Shown here piece by piece: positions 55,030-64,000 of a stretch of 64,000 bases of DNA (the first letter of the stretch is position 1; each line of letters begins with the position of its first letter). The position numbers were made by a program, and so were the translations under genes. Below the pieces are notes generated by a model. The model saw only the letters and a program-made list of their open reading frames with translations, was not told where the DNA came from and did no database searches. The stretch is from Aquilaria yunnanensis (Eukaryota; Streptophyta; Magnoliopsida; Malvales; Thymelaeaceae), in contig CM077594.1 of assembly GCA_039654915.1 (NCBI GenBank), forward strand, positions 45,585,001-45,649,000, in the 5' to 3' direction.

Positions 55030-56446
55030 TGTTAGTGTTGTGCCCAAAAAGCCAATCATGAGATGATTGTATTTTTGCAAATTGAGTCATGATATTTTAT
55101 TGAGGCATTAATCCAGCAATTTTGTTTGTTGTTTTGTTTCTGCGTAACATAATAAACATAATTGTAACCCTAGAATAATGATATTCTTAAACGTCCCTAG
55201 TCTAGTATTATTGTGGAGCGGGTTGCAATAATACATAATGACTAGCATATGTGGAGACTAATATGAGATATGTAGTCTACATATGGGTACAAGTTGGAGA
55301 ACTTGTGTACTGGACCGACCCACCATGAGAACACTTCATGGATCGTTATATGAGTGTCATAAGTGATTCTCATAGTGATCATGGTATATGTAGTCCTTCG
55401 ACCTAAGATCATCAAGGTTCCCTACATGTGAGTCACATACTTTGATACTTTCCTTTGTTGCTCGTAACTGAGTGAACTTGAAGGAGGTCATTGGGTATGT
55501 CACATATCATGCGGAGGGATTTGTATGATCAAGATGGGATTTGTCCCTCCTATGTAACGGGAGTGATATCTTTGGGCCCCTTGATAGAGTGAGACTTAGA
55601 AAATGCATGGCCATGCTCTGATGAGTTGATATATGATATCAATGTCGTCAGTTTAAGTTAGTCTACTCGGTAATCAAGAAACCAAAGATTGGGCTATACG
55701 AGAGTGACACATTCCATGTCTCGTGCTTAGTCTTGATATCTTGGACAAAGGGACAATGGCATATATCGGTGATGATCAGAAAGGTTTAGTCGATTCACCG
55801 ACAATCTTGTCACTTGGGTAGCAATGACGTGTTGCTAGACACCGCTCATTGCTTATGATCATAAATGTGATTTATGATCATTGCCAACATGGCAAGAGCC
55901 TATTGGGTCGCACACATAGAGCTATTTGGATCATTAGAGTGCATGGGCTAATTATTTGGGTTATGGTTTCACTTTAATTTCGTATTAATAATGGGCCAAG
56001 GAGTTGAGCCATTATTAAGCCCGAAATTAAATCCTAATTGGATTAGGGCTTTGAAACCCATTAGGCCTGGAAGTTGAGTCTCACTATAAATACAACTTTT
56101 AAGTGAGAAATTCGTAGGTCTCCTTGCCCTAGCCTCCCAAAAAGGACAGCCACACTCTTCTCTTGCAGTTCCTTGGAGGACGCAAGCTAGCACTGCGAGT
56201 GCAAGAGAAACGCATCTGCCGGGACGTGGTGGAAGTGTGGTGATCCCGAGAGGCTCGTGTGGATACCATAGAGAGCCTGAACACGTCCACTGTTCAGGTT
56301 TTGTGATTCGACTCTACAGTTGAGTGAGAGATCTCAACCGAAAATTAGGTATGAAATTTTCGAACACCCGGTTTACCCCGTTTCACTTGGATCCTGGAGG
56401 GTTTCGGTTAAATTCCGCTGCGCTGTTTGGCTCCCGAAACCCAACA
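55030..56446 (+). mobile_element. Cop-3: solo LTR, probably Ty1/copia (1,417 bp)
   Basis: TGTTAGTGTTG to GAAACCCAACA with perfect ATTTC duplications at 55025-55029 and 56447-56451, inside the integrase frame of Tat-D. A TATAAATA box at 56085-56092 and the TTCCGCTGCG stretch near the end indicate plus sense. No internal domain left. Confidence 0.85.
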
Positions 56447-57187
56447 ATTTCCTTTTTCATTGAACACTTGGACTCGTATTGATGGTTGTACTACCTCGAC
56501 AGGGATGATGGCCTCTGTACCGAAGACGAGTGAAAAGGGCGTTTCCCCTGTGGCTCTTCGGGGTGTTGTTCGGTAACTCCATAACACGCTTTGGAGTTCT
56601 CCTGGCCATTTCCCCTTTGCTTCCCTCAGTCTCTTTTTCAGACCATCTTTTATGGTCCTGTTAGATACTTCCACCTGCCCATTACTTTGGGGGTGAGCTA
56701 CTGGGGCGAAGTGCATTTTTGTCCCGAGGTCGCTAATGAACTCTTGGAATCCTTTGTCTATGAACTGGGATCCATTGTCCGCTACGAGTACCCTCGGTAT
56801 GCCAAATCTGCATACGATGTTTTTCCAAACGAACTTCTGCACTTCTTTTGCCGAGATAGTTGTCAGAGGTTCTGCCTCGACCCACTTAGAGAAATAGTCT
56901 ACTGCTACTACGCAGAACTTTACTCCTCCAGGCGCCGTTGGGAGTGGCCCAATGAGATCTATGCCCCAAACTGCGAAGGGCCAAGGATAGTCTGCCGAAG
57001 TCACGAACTCCGAGGGTGTTCTTTGGATGTTCGCATGTCTCTGGCAACTACCACATTTCCGGACGAACTGCTTGGCATCCTTTCTCAGGGTAGGCCAGAA
57101 GTATCCTTGGCGAAGTATCACTGCTGCCAGGGCGTCGGTTCCGATGTGCGAACCACAGGCACCTTTGTGAACTTCTTTGAGGATCAT
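56447..57187 (-). pseudogene. Tat-D integrase, main part
   Basis: Open from about 57187 to the Cop-3 insertion: zinc motif with HIGTDALAAVILRQGYFWPT and CGSCQRHAN, catalytic core WGIDLIGPLP, VADNGSQF, HPQSNGQVEVSNRTIKDG. Then LQSVLWSYRTTPRRATGE and the break at GN, where Cop-3 begins. The 1,417-bp LTR plus the 5-bp duplication total 1,422, a multiple of 3, so the frame is the same on both sides. Confidence 0.9.
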
Positions 57188-57957
57188 TTCAGTATCCTCT
57201 TCACAAACACACCTCTGTAGTGGATTTGCATATCCTTGCCGATATAGTTATTCTCCAATTAAGAAGAAACGTCCGGAGCACCTTCACACTTTTGTGGCTT
57301 CGCTGGGGTCTTCGGGGAGTGTGTTGGTTGCGAGATACGTTTTGATTGGTTCTTTCCATCCTTTCCCCGAGGTCTCTATGCTTAACACCGCGATGCTGGG
57401 GTGGCTTAGCACTTCGGTGCAAGTTTTGGACTTCGTGAAACAGTCTGCCTCAGCATTTTCTCGTCGGGGTACATTCTCGATTTTCACGACGTCGAACTCC
57501 CGAATAAGCTTTGTTACCAACTCATGGTATTTCACCAAGGTCGGGTCTTTCACGCCATAGTCCCTTACCATTTGCCGGACAACCAGCTGGGAATCACTAT
57601 GGGCTTTCAAGTTTCTCACGCCAATTTTTCTGGCCAGGCGTAATCCTGCTATGAAGGCCTCATATTCGGCCATGTTGTTGGTGGCGTTGAAACTGAACTT
57701 GATGGCCTTCATTACTTCTAGGCCTTCGAGGCCTCTGATAATCACTCCAGCTCCCTAGTGTTCGGATCTTGAGGCCCCATCAACATATAACGTCCATTCT
57801 GGCTCGTCTTCACCCGGAAATGAATGTCCCTCCTCGGTGTTTGGTACTTCGGCGATGAAGTCTGCCAAAGCTTGAGCTTTTATAGCTTTCCGGGGTTCAT
57901 ACGTGATGTCATGTTCGCCAAGCTCTATACACCACTTGGAAAGCCTTCCCGAGTGAT
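57188..57957 (-). pseudogene. Tat-D RNase H
   Basis: Left part of RNase H after the 983-bp insert: WCIELGEHDITYEPRKAIKA region, YVDGASGS, then TAG near 57757 (CAG in Tat-B), KFSFNATNNMAEYEAFIAG, KAHSDSQLVVRQM and ENAEADCFTKSK. Further stops near 57284 (TGA) and 57249 (TAA) follow. Confidence 0.85.
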
Positions 57958-58940
57958 ATGATCAAGGAAGGCACACATTGAGAAGGCAAGGACCCATTGA
58001 AGGTTTCTAGTGGACCTATGACAAGGAAGAAAGCTAAGGAGCTCTCAAGTGCACTACAAGGCTTTGTTTCAAGTTTCTTCATGGAGAATGGACATGGAAC
58101 TTCACAAGGAGCTGCTAGAACTTTCAAGACACCATATGGAGATGATGGATATGCTTGGTACTCAGTTCTGGAGTGCTTAGATAAGTCACAAAACAAGGAC
58201 ACCAAGGACACCACTCAAAGTGCACCATTTGAGCCACCTTAAGCGTTCTTGATGCATTTTGTGTCCACAAGCTGGATTTTTGAGCTCTAACTTTCCAAAC
58301 CTTTATTACCACATCTAAGATGAAGATTCATGCCATTGGAACTCAAAGATTCAAGCTTGGAGCTGAAGATACAAGAGAGAACCTTAAAGTGCCCAAAATG
58401 CACCCAAAAAGGCTATTTGGGAGTTTTCGGGTTTAATCTTGTATTTATATTTTATTTTCGTTCAAATCCTATTTAGATACATTATTTAGGAAGTTATTTA
58501 GGCTATGGAATAGTTTTAAATCATTTTGGGCAAGTGGAATACACTGCATTTATTAAACTTGTTCAAACTAGGAATTAGAGTCCTAATTTGACTAGAATTT
58601 CCTATGTCTTTGTATCTAGGATTCCTAAGGGATTTAGGCTGCGAATTTTTCCCAGCTTTTAACCCTAGTTTAGGCCTATATAAAGGCACATATTCTGGAT
58701 GTAAACACACAGATTATTGCCGAAATAATATTGCTCTTTGAAGAGGTTTTCTCTTTGGTTCTTGGCGGACTGCCTTGGTGCACAAGTGTGCTTGTGTTGT
58801 TGGAGTTCTATACTTCTCGTTTCTAGTCACAGGTTGATTAGGGGTGGGGGTCTTCAAACCCAGTCTCTTTGATGTCTTGTGGAGCTTGAAAAACATCTTG
58901 GGCGAGTTTCATGGTCGTTATACCATCGGGGTTCGCATCA
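57958..58940 (+). mobile_element. 983-bp insert in Tat-D: 3' end of another LTR element?
   Basis: Inserted in the RNase H frame. Both sides carry CCGAGTGAT (57949-57957 and 58941-58949), an exact 9-bp duplication rather than the 5 bp of the other insertions. At 57997-58242 it has an 81-codon frame with GPMTRKKAKELSSALQG, like the tail often found at the end of plant Ty3/gypsy polyproteins. Downstream is LTR-like sequence with a TATATAAA box (58677-58684), a CTTTGG-rich leader and the end GGTTCGCATCA. This suggests the 3' end of a polyprotein plus its LTR. No poly(A) and no clear terminal inverted repeat. Confidence 0.6.
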
Positions 58941-59013
58941 CCGAGTGATCAACTTTCCTCATAACATCCCGTAGAGGCAGGGTACTTCGGACGATAATGG
59001 GGTGAGCCTGAAA

Positions 59014-62000
59014 CTATGGCCGCAGCCTTCTCCCTGCAAGCACTAAGGCATATATAGCTTTTTGAAGCAAAGGGTACCTGACTTTGGCGCCATGCAGGGA
59101 CTTGCTGACATAGTAGACCGGCCATTGCTTTGGCCCTTCTTCTTTCACGAGGACCGAGCTCACAGCTTTTTTTGTGATGGTGAGGTATAATACGAGGGGC
59201 TCTCCATCCCGAGGTTGCCGCAGAGTCGGCAGGCTGGCCAAGTAGACTTTGAGTTCTTCCCAGGCTTTTTGGCAATCTTCATCCCAAGGATGACCATTCC
59301 TTCCGAGGTCACCTTTCATCTTTGCTGCCTTTGTGAGCACTTTGAAGAAGGGTCGACACCTATCTCCGTACCTGGAAATAAACCTGCTCAGAGAGGTTAT
59401 TCTTCCGGTAAGTCTTTGCATGTCTTTGACTGTGGCAGGAGTTCGGAATTCAAGCAGAGCCTTAATCTTCTCGGGGTTAGCACCGATGCCTCTTTCGGAA
59501 ACCATGTAACCAAGGAACTTTCCCGAGGTCACCCCAAAGATGCATTTCTCAGGATTAAGGCGGATCCCAAAGGCTCTGAGTTTTTGGAAGGTTTCCTCTA
59601 AATCTGCAACGTGGTAGCCAGGCAGTTTGCTTTTGACTATCATATCATCAACATACACCTCCATGTTCCTCCCCATTTGGTCTTTGAAGACCTTGTTCAT
59701 CAGCCTCTGGTAGGTGGCTCCTGCATTCTTGAGCCCGAAGGGCATCCTAATATAGCAATATGTTCCTCCCTCGGTGATGAAGGCAGTCTTCTCTTCATCT
59801 TCGGGGTCCATCCTTATCTGATGGTAGCCACTGAAAGCGTCCAGGAAACTTAGGAGCCCGTACTCGGCAGTTGAGTCTACCAGTTGGTCTATTGGCGGAA
59901 GAGGATATGAATCTTTCGGGCAAGCATCGTTCAAATTTCTGAAGTCGATGCACATCCGGAGCTTACTACTTCCTTCTTTTGTGGCAATTACCACGTTGCT
60001 TAGCCATTCGGGGTAGGTTACCTCCCGGATAACGCTAGCGTCTATCAGACGCTGGACTTCGGTCTTGATGAAGTTACTTTTGTGAGCTGAGATGCTCCGT
60101 TTCTTTTGCCGGACAGGTTTTATTTTCGGACTCGCTTTGAGGCTATGCTGGATTATGCGAGGGTCTACCCCTGGCATGTCCTTCGGCGAGTAGGCGAACA
60201 GATCTTTATTTGCAAGCAGAAAAGATACAAGTTTTTCCATGTCTCCTTCGGCCATGCTTTTCCCTATTCGGGTACTATGGCCTGGGACAAGCTCTACTTC
60301 TTCTGTTTTCGCTTTTGTGGGATCTTCTGCCTCGCCCCTTTCCAGCTCTTTTGCTTCTACAGCATGTGCTAGGTTGCTTGCTGGAGCCTTTCGTGCTCTG
60401 ACGAACACCTTTCTCACCTCGCCTTGATCAATGAAGATCTTTGCGTCTCCTTCTTTGGTGGCAAAGGTAACGGTCAAGTACTTTACATCAGGGCGATTGT
60501 GCAAATTTCCCTGTGTTTGTCTACCGAGGATGGCGTTGTATGACGAAGGAACGTCCACGACTATGAATCTTGCCATGGTAGAGGCGAACAACTCAGCAGT
60601 TCCTTTCTCCGAAGTTCCTTTCATCATCAAGGGGAGGTCGATCCACCCGAGGACAGGTAGCTCAGATGGTCCTACGCCGAACGTGGGTGAAGTAACAGCC
60701 TTGAGGTCACTCCTGGATACGCCCAAGCTTGGCAGCAAATGTGAGAACAAGACGTCTGCGTTTGACCCATCGTCCAGCAGTACCCTCTTGACGTCCCAGT
60801 TTCCTATCCTCGCCATTATCAGCAATGGATCGTCATGGGGAAATACGATGGTGGAGCCATCCTCGCGAGCCAATTTTTTCGTTGGGTTCTGATATTCCAT
60901 CACCGCTATCTCTCTGGCCCTTCTTTTTCTTTCCGAGGATGGAAGTCCGGTTGTGATCATCTGTATTACTCCTGCCGAAGGTGGAGGATGCCTTCTCGGA
61001 CTTCGGTTCCTTCGTCTGTCTGAATCGTAATCCTCGTCATCGGGCTTTCCTTCTTCCTCTTTTTTCCCCTTCGGGGAAGGCATTCTCAAATAACGCCGAA
61101 GCTGGCCCTGCTTTATTAGTGATTCAATGGACTTTTTCAACTGAAAGCAGTCTTCGGTGTCATGACCGTGATCACGGTGGAACTGACAGAACTTCTTCAT
61201 GTTCCTTCTGTTGTCAGCAGTCATGCCCCTCGGTCGTTGGATTTGAGCCCCCTGTTTTTCCAACGCCATGAGGACGTTAGCCCTCGTGGTGCTCAGAGGT
61301 GTAAAGTTTTGGGGCTTCCTTCCTCCTACTCGCATTCTCCAAGGTCGGCCTAACTGTTCCGTTGGACACCGGGCTTGCTGGCTGGACCCTTCGCCACGAG
61401 CGTGAATATGGTCAGCCTTCGGTCCAGTCATTCTCAGCTCTTCGGCTGTCATATGTTGTTCAACCCTTCGGTAGAATTCTCCCAGCGTGTCCAGGGGATC
61501 TTTGGAGAATTCATAAAACAAGTGCGAATCCCTCCGGAGGCCCCTCGTCATGGCGAGGATGCGGATTTCGGGACGAAAGTCCGGAACACTGAGGGCCTCT
61601 CTGTTGAACCTCTCGACATAGTCACGGATGGTCTCCCCGTTTCTTTGTGCTATGTCAAACATCTGGACGGGCATCTTCGCCGTCGGCTTGCTCCCAATGA
61701 ACTGTTGGGTGAAGGCTGTGGACAGCTCCTGGAACCCCCTGATGTTTCTGGGAGGCAGGGAATTGTACCAGGCAGTTGCTGGTCCTGCGAGGGTGACTTC
61801 AAAGCACTTGCAGAGTGTAGCATCATCAGCCCCGTGTAGCACCATGCTGCTTTTGTACTTTGTTAGGTGGGCCTGGGGATCAGTCCGACCCTCATAGGTC
61901 TCCAGCCGAGGTAGCCTGAAGTCACTTGGCATGGCCGCCTCGACCACTGTTCGGGCGAAAAGAGTTTCATCTCCAGAGACGGTTTCAGTTAGCCTGGCCC

Positions 62001-62331
62001 AAACAGGCTTGCGTGCCACCTGCTGTTCCACTCTCTCCAGTCTTGCCAAGACTTTCTCCAGGTGGAGTGTAGCACTGGGCTCCTCTTCCGGGTGCTTGGA
62101 GGCTCTTCGGTAAGAGGACTGTTGCCGTCTCTTCGGGGAGCGACTTCGGTACCGAGGTGAGGGGGACCTTGCGTCTGGCGACAAACTTCTTCTGGACGGG
62201 ACTTCGGGTCGTTCAGACCTCGCTCTTTCCGCCAGCCATGCTCCGAGGGGCAAGTCATTTGTCGAGGACTCTTCCCGTGGCTCCCCACTTCCCGAGCTAT
62301 GATGGGTTGCCCTTGGGCTTTTCTCCCGAGG
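59014..62331 (-). pseudogene. Tat-D gag C-terminal part, protease, RT (1,079 open codons)
   Basis: The longest open frame of the window, in frame with the LTR-borne gag ATG at 62643, open after the TGA at 62332-62334. Capsid domain (MPSDFRLPRLETYEG, ATAWYNSLP, MFDIAQRNGETIRDYVERFN), zinc knuckle CQFHRDHGHDTEDC, protease LLDDGSNADVLF, RT with RMCIDFRNLNDACPKDSY, LDAFSGYHQIRMDP, MPFGLKNAGATYQRLMN and EVYVDDMIVKSK, then the connection. It ends at a TAG at 59014 (TAC in Tat-B). All catalytic motifs of protease and RT are intact. Confidence 0.93.
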
Positions 62332-62643
62332 TCATGCTGGCGAAGTAGGTTTTTGCGCCTGGGCTGGTTCCGGTCACCTTTGGTCTATCTGTTGTGTCAT
62401 TTCAGCCACAACAGACCTCTAAAAGTCTCGTAAAAAACCCATGGTGATGACAAGAGGGCGTTCCTCTTCAGGCAAGGAAGTCTCTGGGGGACTTTGTTCG
62501 GTAGCTGGTTGGGTCTCAGGCGCGGACGAGGACTTCGGGAGTCCTTTGTCCTTCGAACGCCGAGTTTCGACAACAGCTACCTGGGAGTAGGTTCCCACAG
62601 ACGGCCCCAAATGATGCCCCAAAGCATCTTCGTTTGCTGTCAT
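62332..62643 (-). pseudogene. Tat-D gag N-terminus, starting in the LTR
   Basis: ATG at 62643 inside the 5' LTR, 32 nt before its end; MTANEDALGHHLGPSVG crosses the PBS. Stops in frame: TAG at 62419-62421 (CAG in Tat-B), a TGA about 45 nt further (TGG in Tat-B) and TGA at 62332-62334, codon 104, shared with Tat-B. Confidence 0.85.
62593..62609 (-). other. Primer binding site of Tat-D, one mismatch
   Basis: Minus strand TGGGGCCGTCTGTGGGA: the fourth base is G where Tat-A and Tat-B have C. Confidence 0.8.
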
Positions 62644-63583
62644 GTTGACAGGTGGAGAGACTTCCTGAGGAGGCGAGCGCCTAGAGCTTTGGTTTATCAG
62701 CTGAGTGTGCCTGAAAAGCTCAAAGAAGAGGTTAGGAGGTCCCCGGTTTGCTCTTCCGGGGAGGACCCTCCGACGCCCAAGTCAGTTTTCTGAGTGAAAG
62801 TGGAGGAAGAACACTAAGGGATCAAGTGTCTTGCCTCTTTTGTGTTTTCTCAGAGGGAGGAAAATGCCCATCCTTTGCCCAGTCCCCTTTCCTAGTATTT
62901 ATAGGAGTAGATGGTCCGTTCAGATCATGACACATGTTCGGTCGGATTTGATCTGTGCTTTTGGACCTAGGGGACAGGCAGCCGTTTGCAGCCTCCTTTA
63001 GCCCTGGACCCGGACAGGTTGTGTCAGGACTGGGGCGGCTGCGGCGTGTCAGTTCGCCATTCTAATGTGACATGTAGGGCTTGTGGGCGACATGTCAGAG
63101 GCTCCTTAAATGCTCATACCGTACTCCCGAGGTCCCCTGGGCGAGGTCGCCCTTTGGTGCATGCACCCTCTTCAGATTCTATCCGTCCTTCGGTGCGAGC
63201 ACCTCCTTCGAGATCTATCCCATAGTTCTGGGAGTTCCCTTGATGAACACCTTCTTCGGGACTCACACCCATAGTTTGGGGATTCCCTTGTTCAGGTGTT
63301 TCTTGTTCGGGGAAGATCCTCTTTGGGGCCTCTGCCTTCGGGGAAATTCTTCCTTGCTTCAGAGAGATGGCTCTCTTACCCGAAGACAGTCAGTTTGGCC
63401 CCTCGATGGAGATGGTGTTGTCCTCGAAATTCCTGATGAGCTAACCAAAGTCTCGAGCTCATAGTGTTTGACTTCGCACCATCCGAGGTCAGTGAAAAGA
63501 TCCTCTCTTGGGTGACGTCAGACTCCTCGGCCAATATTCTAGCAGGGAGTTACTACCGAGGAGGCAATAGCCTTTGGCTATCA
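62612..63583 (-). repeat. 5' LTR of Tat-D (972 bp)
   Basis: Direct repeat of 49834-50805, with the gag start near its inner end. It begins (sense) with the palindrome-like TGATAGCCAAAGGCTATTGC. Confidence 0.95.
62896..62903 (-). promoter_or_regulatory. TATA box of the Tat-D 5' LTR
   Basis: Minus strand TATAAATACTAGG, the same box as in Tat-B. Confidence 0.65.
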
Positions 63584-64000
63584 AGACTCATGATTGAGTT
63601 GTTTATATGGAAGTGAATTCTACTGAGTTTTACTCACTGCCCATCCTTTTATTTTCAGGAAAGACATTCGGCCTGAGTAGCACTAGTTTGTTCTGTACTT
63701 GTGTTTAGTGCTTGTTGCTTGTTTAACAAGGTATGTGCCAATGTGTGCTTGGCTTATTAGTTCTAGTGCATTGCAAGTCTTATATTTTTGGTTGGCCGAG
63801 ACTTATGTGATAAGTATGCAGGCTGTAGTTGGAGACTTGTCTAGGAAAGCTATGGATACTTGGACTTTGGCTCTGATCATAGTGTTTGCTTTCATGACAA
63901 TGAATCAGACAATTGGGTTGGTGTTGCAGTGTGTACTTTTGTATGGAATTCTCAAAGTTTTGTTTGACCATTAATGGTCTCGGTTTGTATGTAACTTGGC

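Larger units (their letters stand above)
49834..63583 (-). mobile_element. Tat-D: complete Tat-lineage element with two nested inserts
   Basis: 13,750 bp between perfect AGACT duplications (49829-49833 and 63584-63588), with 972-bp LTRs at 49834-50805 and 62612-63583. Right to left: 5' LTR, PBS, gag, protease, RT, RNase H, integrase, 55-bp array, antisense gene (plus strand), TATA, 79-bp repeat, purine tract, 3' LTR. Interrupted by solo LTR Cop-3 (55030-56446) in integrase and by a 983-bp insert (57958-58940) in RNase H. The two LTRs differ at about 25 sites by eye, mostly transitions at CpG. Same subfamily as Tat-B. Confidence 0.95.
47794..64000 (+). mobile_element. Tek-J: chromovirus LTR running off the window, hosting Tat-D
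   Basis: Starts TGTTAGGTACC at 47794 inside the integrase frame of Tat-C; the preceding CCTTC is the expected left duplication. LTR sequence runs to 49833, is interrupted by Tat-D (49834-63583), and resumes at 63589 to the window end. By comparison with 43285-45624 about 640 bp of LTR are still to come, giving a total near 3 kb. I see no gene in the LTR parts; the ORFs near 49588 and 63699 are AT-rich chance frames. Confidence 0.7.

Noticed and set aside
54178..55066. Long overlapping plus-strand ORFs (up to 246 codons) with repeated LSRTYSLKRLRK-like peptides
   Set aside because: They are produced by the 55-bp tandem array, which keeps all frames open because the unit has no stop and a length not divisible by three. 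They run on into antisense of integrase.
56591..57220. 209-codon plus-strand ORF opposite integrase, with a near-identical one at 39684-40313
   Set aside because: Exact antisense shadow of the conserved integrase core; conservation follows from the integrase strand.
57997..58242. Independent small host gene of 81 codons
   Set aside because: The GPMTRKKAKEL motif resembles the tail of Ty3/gypsy polyproteins and LTR-like sequence follows, so a retroelement fragment is the better reading.
63699..63974. 91-codon ORF with a membrane-like hydrophobic stretch at the window end
   Set aside because: Lies in Tek-J LTR; the homologous stretch at 43299-43550 has stops and indels in that frame.

Overview
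This window looks like heterochromatic nuclear DNA of a flowering plant, probably a eudicot. I found no host gene, rRNA or tRNA gene. Almost every base can be assigned to LTR retrotransposons nested inside one another. Two Ty3/gypsy types dominate. The first is the Tat lineage: PBS TGGCGCCGTCTGTGGGA, LTRs starting TGATAGCC, Gag-PR-RT-RNaseH-INT in one frame, and an extra gene on the opposite strand. The second is a chromovirus type resembling Tekay/Del: long LTRs of about 3 kb, PBS TGGTATCAGAGC, chromodomain remnant. Three copies of a 1.4-kb solo LTR, probably Ty1/copia, are also present. I cannot name the species.

Layout, left to right. 1-8351: Tat-F, the 3' part of a plus-strand Tat element, split by solo LTR Cop-1 (731-5760), which is itself split by a 3.6-kb solo LTR Tek-S (1805-5414). 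8352-13703: Tek-G, the 3' part of a minus-strand chromovirus. 13704-31110: Tat-E, an old minus-strand Tat element lacking its 5' half, with the complete element Tat-A (14785-25876, TSD CAACT) inserted in it. 31111-34310: Tek-H, LTR end, PBS, gag and protease of a plus-strand chromovirus. 34311-43284: Tat-B, plus strand, 3' end deleted. 43285-45624: a chromovirus LTR fragment carrying solo LTR Cop-2. 45625-47793: Tat-C, an RT-RNaseH-INT fragment. 47794-64000: Tek-J, a chromovirus LTR running off the window, interrupted by the complete element Tat-D (49834-63583, TSD AGACT). Tat-D contains solo LTR Cop-3 and an unusual 983-bp insert.

No polyprotein is intact: each has stops, frameshifts or truncations, so these are fossils, although the LTR pairs of Tat-A and Tat-D are still about 97% alike by eye. 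The most interesting feature is the antisense gene (aORF) of the Tat elements. It has its own TATA box 243-253 nt before the ATG, four exons with short canonical introns, exon lengths conserved to the base between copies, and a roughly 730-residue product with a conserved N-terminal domain and a C-terminal coiled coil. It is convergent with gag-pol, and the gap between the two stop codons holds tandem repeats that expanded differently in each copy. Because the genomic RNA is the opposite strand, these introns would not be removed during retrotransposition.
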